Source: Amoebophrya sp. AT5.2 (Eukaryota; Sar; Dinophyceae; Syndiniales; Amoebophryaceae). Taken from it: a stretch of DNA of 10,234 nucleotides. The stretch lies in NCBI GenBank assembly GCA_005223375.1, contig RXOD01006480.1, positions 1 to 10,234 on the forward strand, given 5' to 3'. Shown piece after piece: positions 7,001 to 10,234 of this stretch. Each line of letters starts with the position of its first letter. Positions within the stretch are counted from its first letter, which is position 1. The translations under genes and the position numbers were made by a program. A model generated the notes under the pieces. The model made no database searches, was not told where the DNA came from, and was given only the letters and a program-made list of their open reading frames with translations.

Positions 7001-9924
7001 AGCAGAGTCTCCGCCATCTCGCGGTACCTGGTGTGAATTACATTCAATCTCATTTCCATTTGCCCATGGAGGTGCAGCTGTGCCCCAAGGAGGAGGGATC
7101 CGACCCCGTAGCTATGGAGGCGATACGCGGTCCGCTCCCTCCTCTGAGGCGGGCCGAGCGGAGACACGCCACAGATACAGGTCGAGATGCAGACATTACA
7201 AATAGTTTGAAACTGAGTCGGACTATCAAATGATCCATAAGGAAATGATCCATAGCGGCCTAGACCACACCTTTTATCCAGCAGCTTGAGCAGTTCTGCC
7301 GCGACGGAGTTGTGTTTCTTTGCGAAGAGGTTTCGGGCTTCGGACAGGGAGATTTCGTACAGCCCCGCGGTCACGGACTCGGGCAGCGACTCCATGATGG
7401 CCGCCTCTTTCTGCTGTTCCTCTTAGAGGAAAACACATTTTCGGCGGATGTCCTGCACCGAGGGGGCCAGGTAGTTATCATTTCAATCAAAAATGCGATC
7501 CTGCAAGGACCAGCCTGAATTCTTAAGCTTGAATTCCTATAGAAGAGAGAATACAAGACGAAATATCAGAGACCACCGACAGAATCCCCTTTATTTCCCC
7601 GCCTCCAGCGGCTGTCGCTTTTGTCGCTTTGCAGTGCCTATGCCTATCGCTATCACTTCCTCGCAGCAGCTGTATATGTTATGGTGGGAGCATCGCCGAA
7701 AATATTGGGCTATGATCCCCTGCTTAATCCTCGTGGATGTGTTTCGCGATGTCCTGGACCGTGGCTGGGTTTTCCTCGTCCTCCTTCGACGCTACGATCT
7801 CGGCCACGTCCAGCTTCAGAGCGTCGAGGTACGGCAGGATCAGCTGCTTGTACTCCTCCAGCCGCGCGGCGCCGTACCTAGTGGTTTCTTTCGCTTTCGG
7901 TTTCGCTTTCGAGTTCGACGTCAATGATTGCTAGAACTAAATTACCATCGGACTACAAGTCCGCAAATCCCATCGAGTACGACCTCCAGAAGCAGATGAA
8001 CATGAACAAGAACCAATGAATATGAATGAACCCAACAAAGAATTCCAAGCAGAAGCGAGATAGAAATAATACGGCTGCATCATTTTGGTGAGTCTTGCTT
8101 TGACGGCGAGGACCTTTTCGTCGTTCGGGTGCGTGGTTTCGATGTTTTTCGGCGGGTCCGTTTTTCGGACGAACTGCTTCATTACCAGCGGCTCCGGCTG
8201 CGAGATGTCGGCCAGCGCCACCACCGGTGTGAACAAGCCAGTAAGTGAGCTACTTTCCTGCTGATAATCACAGAATCAATCACAGAAAGTCAAAGCCGCG
8301 CTGGCTCCTAGCATACTGCGGGCCTCTACTAACTTCTTAGGACCAAACCGCAAACGGGGCCCCGATGCGAAGAGTCTGACCCCCTCCCAAATCGAAATCC
8401 CACTTTACCATATTTATTAGTAGTACTCACCCACTGGCCGGACCATAAGTGCCGCGTCCACCGTCTCCGTCACCATCGAGAGAAAAGCGCCGCCGTCCGC
8501 GGAATGCGTCGCCGAAAACTCGTTCTTCTCCTTGTTCTCCACCACCTTCATCTCAATCAGGAATATCCCCGCGTCGGCGTCGCGAGATAGTCCAGCGAGG
8601 ATCATCTCCTTACAGGAGCTCCAAAAAGTGCATTGTTTTTGTTAGCCGCATCTTTAGACAAAACGGCCGCCCCCTTTTTTGGCCGTCCATTTTGGTGGTG
8701 TTTTGGCCTCCGGCATCGCAAGGACGCGCTGCCGCCAGAGCAGCAGGGGCTATGGGACCCTGAAGGGCATGCTGGAAGAAAAAATGGCGCCTCACAGGGA
8801 CCATGCTCACTGCTGTAGCCGTAGTTCCCCAGCCCCCTAGTGATCTTCCCCCCTCTCCTGGAGAATGACTGGCTCATCTCCCCAGACTGCCCCGAAACCA
8901 GAGCGTCTCCTAGCAATCGGGCGACATGGGTCCCAGAATCGATCGATCGGGTCGCCCCAAGAACATTGGTCGGAGTCGGTCCGGTTTTAAAACAAGAAAA
9001 GATAAAAAAGTCTTTATTATCAAAGATGTCTCTACATACGAACAATGCGTTGTTTTGACATCGCTGTCGTAATCTCCGGCGTGGGCGTGCGGAACTCGAC
9101 CTCGACGTCCTTCAGGGATTTAATCGCCAACTTCGTCGGCGTGTAGTTCACCATCTTCTGCTCATACGCTTGGAGCGAGGCTCGGCAGACCGCGAACATG
9201 GAGGTCTCCATCAGGAAGCGAATAGAAGTCAACAGCTTCCGGATCTTCCCATACTTGTACGTCTCGGCGTTCTTCTCCTTGATGGAGTACCTTGTATGTT
9301 GTAGTTGTTCCATTCATATATAGAACGGTTGACGAGAAGGAGCAGAACCTCCGAAGAAATTAATGGCACACGCGGCAGGGTGTGAAGCATTGCATCGGAC
9401 AACCAAATCGATATCGATTTTTCAAAAAGAAGTAATGGTAAAAATCAATGAAGCAAACCATCCTTTCTGCACGTCTTCGAAGTTTGTGACGACCACTTTC
9501 TTCAGGTCCTGCACCCAGTTTTTGCAGAGGCTCAGCATCGCCGTGATCGCCTGCTGTTGCAACGCTCGGAACTGGTCAATCCGTGCGTTCCGGGGGAACT
9601 TGGTTTGGAAGATCTTCGTTCCGTACTCCTGTTCCAGCTGCAGACAGGCCTCCCGGATCTGCACCAGCGTCATAACAACCTGCGGCTTCACGAACAGCGA
9701 ACCGAAACAGAACGACGCGAACACGTTCGTGAAGTTGTAGGCGGGGACTGGGTGCAGCGCGTAGTAGGGGACTTTTTTCACCAACCGATGGTGCGTCAAC
9801 AGACTCGCCGCTGCACCTTTGCTACTTGCTATTTTCCCGAGCACCTTCCCCAGTGCCTCCGCGGCGGCGTTCCCGTGAATGACGTGCGAGTACGACGAGT
9901 CCACGATTTCCGCCTCGGGCAATA
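450..9924 (-). CDS. Axonemal dynein heavy chain, interior part of a multi-exon gene (tail, linker, AAA1, start of AAA2)
   Basis: Dynein heavy chains are ATP-driven motors that move toward microtubule minus ends; axonemal types bend flagella. Seen in the sequence: conserved linker motifs ([56 protein letters not shown]), the AAA1 entry ([13 protein letters not shown]), [10 protein letters not shown], Walker [16 protein letters not shown], Walker [40 protein letters not shown], and the AAA2 P-loop GPTGGGKT. About 17 exons join in one frame of roughly 1,500 codons; complete family members are about 4,000-4,600 residues, so both ends lie outside. The AAA1 wording ([27 protein letters not shown]) is closer to single-headed inner-arm chains such as the DNAH1/3/6/7/12 group than to outer-arm chains; that subtype is inferred from memory of the families. 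Five introns are transposon-like with mostly non-GT-AG ends. I see no frameshift inside exons and all visible nucleotide-binding motifs are intact, so this looks like a working gene. Confidence 0.96.
1021..1240 (-). other. Intron, GT-AG, 220 bp
   Basis: It starts GTACCGATAA and ends CCCAACTCAG; the glycine codon changes from GGG to GGT across the join and [15 protein letters not shown] is restored. TAC lies at both junctions. No other content was seen. Confidence 0.88.
1241..1459 (-). CDS. Dynein heavy chain exon 16 of window (AAA1 with Walker B)
   Basis: It encodes [36 protein letters not shown] and [11 protein letters not shown]. Walker B CFDEFNR (about 1427-1402) carries the aspartate and glutamate needed for ATP hydrolysis; the ITMNPG strand is the sensor-1 region. 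The donor choice GT at 1240-1239 gives MNPG|Y in frame. Confidence 0.97.
1460..1916 (-). mobile_element. Intron with long imperfect TIRs, 457 bp, second introner-like type
   Basis: Gene-strand ends are GTTCTATGG and GGTCATAG, so GT-AG is possible because GTTCT stands at both junctions. Just inside, 1871-1912 (read on minus) and 1461-1503 (read on plus) are inverted repeats of about 42 bases, sharing TATG, ACCAG, TGGTAAG and TGGTAA blocks. Splicing gives KFFKGLA in frame. It carries no coding sequence. It differs in terminal sequence from elements A-F. Confidence 0.75.
1917..2213 (-). CDS. Dynein heavy chain exon 15 of window (AAA1 with Walker A)
   Basis: It encodes [85 protein letters not shown] and MDYIMVGKF. 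The Walker A GPAGTGKT (2030-2007) binds ATP in AAA1, the main hydrolysis site for motility. The family usually has GKTET; here it is GKTES, a mild change. The 3' edge is GT at 1916-1915 within a GTTCT repeat. Confidence 0.98.
2214..2465 (-). other. Intron, GT-AG, 252 bp, flanked by a 7-base direct repeat
   Basis: The reading GTACTA ... ACCACAG keeps LRYYWEEDD in frame. Both junctions contain GGTACTA, so the splice position is ambiguous over 7 bases. A strong-looking GTAAGT sits just inside (2459-2454) and is either a decoy or the real donor with a TA acceptor. Confidence 0.88.
2466..2891 (-). CDS. Dynein heavy chain exon 14 of window (linker end to AAA1 entry)
   Basis: It encodes [57 protein letters not shown] and [11 protein letters not shown]. 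The 'NVE.W....E..M', 'P.Q..L....W' and 'F.W..QLRYYW' series leads directly into the AAA1 module. The acceptor side follows element F; the 3' edge is GT at 2465-2464. Confidence 0.96.
3111..3197. repeat. Long hairpin 1 made of exon-13-end sequence and its inverted copy
   Basis: Arms 3111-3145 and 3163-3197 are 35 bases each with two mismatches, separated by 17 bases. The first arm is a copy of the exon 13 end; the second is its inverse. Confidence 0.95.
3433..3519. repeat. Long hairpin 2, second copy of the exon-13-end palindrome
   Basis: Arms 3433-3467 and 3485-3519 are 35 bases each with one mismatch. It lies in the second tandem unit. One base of the first arm agrees with the inverted arm rather than with the real exon. 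Confidence 0.95.
3757..4111 (-). CDS. Dynein heavy chain exon 13 of window (linker, C-terminal part)
   Basis: It encodes [49 protein letters not shown] and [10 protein letters not shown]. '[23 protein letters not shown]' is one of the most conserved linker motifs. The acceptor is AG at 4113-4112. The 3' end abuts element F, and the last 48 bases (3757-3804) are repeated at 3110-3157 and 3432-3479 in that element. Confidence 0.97.
4112..4238 (-). other. Intron, GT-AG, 127 bp
   Basis: It starts GTGAGTGG and ends ATCGACCAG, with AGGT at both junctions. It is the shortest intron here and fully canonical, a useful contrast to the TTAAG elements on either side. Confidence 0.95.
4239..4463 (-). CDS. 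Dynein heavy chain exon 12 of window (linker)
   Basis: It encodes [53 protein letters not shown] and [13 protein letters not shown]. This is the highly conserved middle of the linker ('SPF.KPF', 'W..VQ..W.YL.PIF.S.DI..QLP.E'). The donor is a textbook GTGAGT at 4238-4233. Confidence 0.97.
4469..4822 (-). mobile_element. Introner-like element E (354 bp), degenerate TSD
   Basis: Gene-strand ends are TTAAGACCATC and CCCGCTCCTCTAA. Flanking five-base blocks are CGTTG (4464-4468) and CCTTC (4823-4827), matching at three of five positions, as if an old duplication had diverged. Exact removal gives [16 protein letters not shown], which matches the family spacing between the 'YIL' and 'LD(D/E)Q' motifs. 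A 12-base unit is tandemly duplicated at 4779-4790 and 4791-4802. A GT-AG alternative (GTTAAG to AG inside exon 12) is in frame but deletes four conserved-spacing residues. Confidence 0.75.
4823..5227 (-). CDS. Dynein heavy chain exon 11 of window (linker core)
   Basis: It encodes [73 protein letters not shown] and TYILK. 'MR.RHW..I' and the segment around LGL through A.KE..IE..L..M...W are diagnostic for the DHC_N2 linker. The acceptor is AG at 5229-5228. The 3' edge is the TTAAG of element E, which here gives GTT AAG and so does not create an immediate stop. Confidence 0.96.
5228..5551 (-). other. Intron, GT-AG, 324 bp
   Basis: The chosen ends GTACCC and CGAAACAG give phase 1 and an in-frame join. 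A later donor would require non-standard ends. It holds a poly-T run near 5360-5369 (plus) and GC-rich patches with no convincing gene. Confidence 0.72.
5552..5775 (-). CDS. Dynein heavy chain exon 10 of window (start of linker, DHC_N2)
   Basis: It encodes [40 protein letters not shown] and [19 protein letters not shown]. The 'W.P...LW..A.DW......W..G.F..I' pattern marks the start of the linker, the lever that swings over the motor ring. The 5' edge follows the CGTTC (plus) repeat of element D. The donor GT 5551-5550 keeps the frame (NT|GIKQLF). Confidence 0.94.
5781..6062 (-). mobile_element. Introner-like element D (282 bp), same subfamily as element A
   Basis: Gene-strand ends are TTAAGGCGATG and GTCCTTCCTCTAA; the plus-strand repeat CGTTC stands at 5776-5780 and 6063-6067. 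Removal gives [10 protein letters not shown] in frame. A GT-AG alternative exists (GTTAAG ... CTCTAAG) and would add one glutamine. The first ~45 bases of the plus-strand end and the block at about 5902-6032 are closely similar to element A, so the two are related copies. The element carries a direct copy of part of exon 9. Confidence 0.88.
6063..6238 (-). CDS. Dynein heavy chain exon 9 of window
   Basis: It encodes [36 protein letters not shown] and [19 protein letters not shown]. The acceptor is AG at 6240-6239. The last five bases (GAACG, gene strand) are one target-repeat copy of element D. A 25-base stretch at 6087-6111 recurs at 5836-5860 inside that element with two differences. Confidence 0.9.
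6239..6446 (-). other. Intron, GT-AG, 208 bp
   Basis: It runs GTATAGCAGA to CCTGATTAG, with AGGT shared by both flanks. It is A/T-rich near the donor. No other content was recognised. Confidence 0.9.
6447..6648 (-). CDS. Dynein heavy chain exon 8 of window (tail to linker approach)
   Basis: It encodes [36 protein letters not shown] and [17 protein letters not shown]. This is the helical region before the linker; 'YDIL-F-......W' is a common element there. The 5' edge follows the AAGGA repeat of element C, and the donor is GT at 6446-6445 (GCA GAG|GTATAG). Confidence 0.92.
6654..6952 (-). mobile_element. Introner-like element C (299 bp), clearest TIR and TSD
   Basis: On the gene strand the left end is TTAAGGGTTGAAAAAA and the right end TTTTTTCAACCTCTAA; reverse-complementing the second gives TTAGAGGTTGAAAAAA, a 16-base terminal inverted repeat with two mismatches. 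The 5-bp target duplication is perfect (plus-strand TCCTT at 6649-6653 and 6953-6957). Removal of element plus one copy gives [13 protein letters not shown] in frame. No GT-AG choice works near the ends; GA...AG (AAG|GATTAAG ... CTCTAAAAG|GAC) does. There is no coding content. Confidence 0.93.
6953..7027 (-). CDS. Dynein heavy chain exon 7 of window (short exon, tail)
   Basis: This 75-base exon encodes [25 protein letters not shown]. It is short but fixed on both sides: AG acceptor at 7029-7028, and the AAGGA repeat of element C at 6957-6953. Read-through into element C hits TAA two codons after the lysine. Confidence 0.9.
7028..7270 (-). other. Intron, GT-AG, 243 bp
   Basis: It starts GTGTGGTC and ends TTCACACCAG; both exon flanks share AGGT and the ends have a short GGTGTG inverted pair. 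The join is exact in frame (AAA AG|G TAC). I see no other feature in it. Confidence 0.88.
7271..7417 (-). CDS. Dynein heavy chain exon 6 of window (tail)
   Basis: It encodes [23 protein letters not shown] and [24 protein letters not shown]. The motif 'PE...GLY.I....R..L..K....A..LL.LL' is the usual pattern just ahead of the linker in axonemal chains. The 5' edge follows the GAGGA repeat of element B. The donor is GT at 7270-7269 and the reading continues [12 protein letters not shown] in the next exon. Confidence 0.9.
7423..7727 (-). mobile_element. Introner-like element B (305 bp) with perfect 5-bp TSD
   Basis: On the gene strand it runs TTAAGCAGGG to TTTTCCTCTAA, flanked by GAGGA on both sides (plus-strand TCCTC at 7418-7422 and 7728-7732). 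Removing the element plus one repeat joins HIHE to [12 protein letters not shown] in frame. Cutting inside the repeat can give a GA donor and an AG acceptor (GAG|GATTAAG ... CTCTAAGAG|GAA) but never GT-AG. Internally, 7447-7460 matches exon 5 at 7748-7761 in 13 of 14 bases, and the local frame reads [10 protein letters not shown]. It holds no transposase, so it would be non-autonomous. Confidence 0.85.
7728..7877 (-). CDS. Dynein heavy chain exon 5 of window (tail)
   Basis: It encodes [35 protein letters not shown] and [13 protein letters not shown], a charged helical stretch fitting the coiled/helical-bundle part of the tail. The last five bases (7732-7728, GAGGA on the gene strand) are one copy of the target duplication of element B. 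Without removal of that element, the next codons are GAT then TAA. Confidence 0.88.
7878..8072 (-). other. Intron, GT-AG, 195 bp
   Basis: It starts GTATTATTTC and ends CCACTAG on the gene strand, with GTA shared by both flanks. It contains a TTTCGC-like simple repeat at about 7886-7913 (plus strand) and a small GGAC/GTCC hairpin. There is no other content. Confidence 0.8.
8073..8239 (-). CDS. Dynein heavy chain exon 4 of window (tail)
   Basis: It encodes [46 protein letters not shown] and TKMMQP. No catalytic motif is expected here; it belongs to the heavy chain by frame continuity. The secure part is 8233-8073, and the first few bases depend on the unresolved junction to exon 3. The donor GT at 8072-8071 joins to AG 7879-7878, giving [11 protein letters not shown] in frame. 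Confidence 0.78.
8240..8430 (-). other. Intron, about 190 bp, boundaries unresolved
   Basis: The 5' end reads GTGAGTACTAC (8430-8420) and the 3' side holds GTAGCTCAC (8253-8245), a short inverted repeat pair. The nearest AG (8251-8250) does not keep the frame with the GTGAGT donor, so either the donor or the acceptor is non-standard. Confidence 0.55.
8431..8608 (-). CDS. Dynein heavy chain exon 3 of window (tail)
   Basis: It reads [29 protein letters not shown], then [18 protein letters not shown]. The 'LFLIEM-V' then 'V..VD' arrangement fits the heavy chain tail. The acceptor is AG at 8610-8609, phase 0. A GTGAGT stands at 8430-8425 and is the obvious donor, but no downstream AG gives a frame-preserving join to exon 4, so the exact 3' edge is uncertain by a few bases (V|FTP using a shared TG, or VG|LFTP). 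Confidence 0.75.
8609..9043 (-). other. Intron with imperfect terminal inverted repeats, about 435 bp
   Basis: The proposed ends are GT (9043-9042) and TGTAAG (8614-8609). Sequence at 9018-9051 read on the minus strand resembles 8627-8660 read on the plus strand (shared blocks GCATTGTT and CATCTTT), so the ends are inverted repeats of about 34 bases with many mismatches. It also holds AT-rich and C/G-homopolymer patches but no convincing coding frame. Confidence 0.55.
9044..9290 (-). CDS. Dynein heavy chain exon 2 of window (tail)
   Basis: It encodes [20 protein letters not shown] and later [17 protein letters not shown]. The pattern 'RFS-x-KN-ETY-x-(F/Y)GK' followed by a leucine-rich stretch is recognisable from axonemal heavy chain tails. 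The acceptor is AG at 9292-9291. The donor choice GT at 9043-9042 (after ...KQRI) is phase 0 and joins in frame to exon 3; a donor slightly upstream is possible because the last dozen bases look like part of the intron's inverted repeat. The 5' edge is more certain than the 3' edge. Confidence 0.8.
9291..9458 (-). other. Intron, GT-AG, 168 bp
   Basis: On the gene strand it starts GTTTGC and ends ACATACAAG; both flanks share GGT. Splicing leaves codon TGG split 2+1 and keeps the frame. It is AT-richer than the exons, and I see no gene or strong repeat in it. Confidence 0.7.
9459..9924 (-). CDS. Dynein heavy chain exon 1 of window (N-terminal tail)
   Basis: The reading begins [18 protein letters not shown] and continues through [17 protein letters not shown] and FEDVQKGW. 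It belongs to the dynein tail, which binds other heavy chains, intermediate chains and doublet cargo; this part is poorly conserved, so the assignment rests mainly on the frame running on into exon 2. The 5' edge abuts element A, whose CTCTAA end lies at 9930-9925; no AG precedes the exon, so the acceptor is non-canonical. The 3' edge is a GT at 9458-9457, and splicing to 9290 gives GWYSIKEKN in frame. The first 28 bases (9924-9897) have an inverted copy at 10011-10038. Confidence 0.8.
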
Positions 9925-10234
9925 TTAGAGGAACAAAAAATAGTGAGGCAGGGTCGTGGTCTGGTTTCGTCACTGGCGAGGCCTGAAGCAGATGGCGGAG
10001 CTGGAGGAACTATTGCCCGAGGCGGAAGTCGTGGACTCAGCGGCCTCTGAAGCAGTAGCTCGACATCAGATCCCTAGAGAAGGCAGCCACAGCCTGGGGC
10101 CAACAGGACTACACCTAGAGTGAGACTAGATGGGTAGATAGCGGGGTATGGGTAGAGGAGTACTCCCAGACTAGACCGACAAGCAGGAAGCCATTTGCTT
10201 CCAATCCATAGGCCTCCAGGGCCTCCCTAAATCG
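9925..10234 (-). mobile_element. Introner-like element A (partial, runs off the window)
   Basis: Its gene-strand 3' end is GTTCCTCTAA, next to TATTG at the exon 1 start. It shares about 45 terminal bases and a block at 10126-10225 with element D. It holds an inverted near-copy of the first 28 bases of exon 1 at 10011-10038. The other end and the second target repeat lie beyond 10234. Confidence 0.82.

Noticed and set aside
7518..7537. GAATTC/AAGCTT/GAATTC cluster as a cloning-vector trace
   Set aside because: No other vector or linker sequence lies around it, and it falls inside element B; chance palindrome is enough.
444..9924. A decayed dynein pseudogene, because many frames end in stops
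   Set aside because: All stops fall in introns; the exons join in one frame and catalytic motifs are intact.

Overview
The window holds one gene and nothing else I can support: an interior piece of an axonemal dynein heavy chain (DHC) on the minus strand, read from about 9924 down to about 450. It is a eukaryotic genomic fragment with about 17 exons. When the junctions I propose are applied, one reading frame runs through roughly 4.5 kb of exon (about 1,500 codons). In protein order it covers part of the N-terminal tail (9924 to about 5780), the linker (about 5775 to 2500), AAA1 with Walker A at 2030-2007 and Walker B near 1427-1402, the [15 protein letters not shown] junction, and the start of AAA2 with a P-loop at 494-471. 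Neither gene end is present. AAA1 residues resemble single-headed inner-arm dyneins more than outer-arm chains (inference).

The introns are the remarkable part. Twelve intron stretches can be read mostly as GT-AG. Five others, plus the partial one at the upstream end, are different: on the gene strand they begin TTAAG and end (T)CTCTAA or a close variant. These are imperfect terminal inverted repeats. The elements are flanked by 5-bp direct repeats: perfect in three (TCCTC, TCCTT and CGTTC on the plus strand) and degenerate in two. Deleting the element plus one repeat copy restores the dynein frame every time, usually without GT-AG ends. This is the signature of transposon-derived introns (introner elements). 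Combined with non-canonical splice sites and a flagellar gene, it points to a protist. The parasitic dinoflagellate Amoebophrya (Syndiniales) is my best guess from what is known of its introns, but I cannot confirm it from the window.

Several of these elements also contain short near-copies of the dynein exon next door, some direct and some inverted. One has expanded into three tandem units, each of the two extra ones carrying 48 bases of exon end beside a 35-base inverted copy. Another carries an inverted copy that reads straight across its own insertion point and may preserve the pre-insertion sequence.

Layout from high to low coordinates: element A (9925 to the window end), exon 1, GT-AG intron, exon 2, intron with TIR-like ends, exon 3, short intron, exon 4, GT-AG intron, exon 5, element B, exon 6, GT-AG intron, exon 7, element C, exon 8, GT-AG intron, exon 9, element D, exon 10, GT-AG intron, exon 11, element E, exon 12, GT-AG intron, exon 13, element F (triplicated), exon 14, GT-AG intron, exon 15, long-TIR intron, exon 16, GT-AG intron, exon 17, and then at least 449 bases of intron to the window start. 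Open frames on the plus strand are shadows of the exons.
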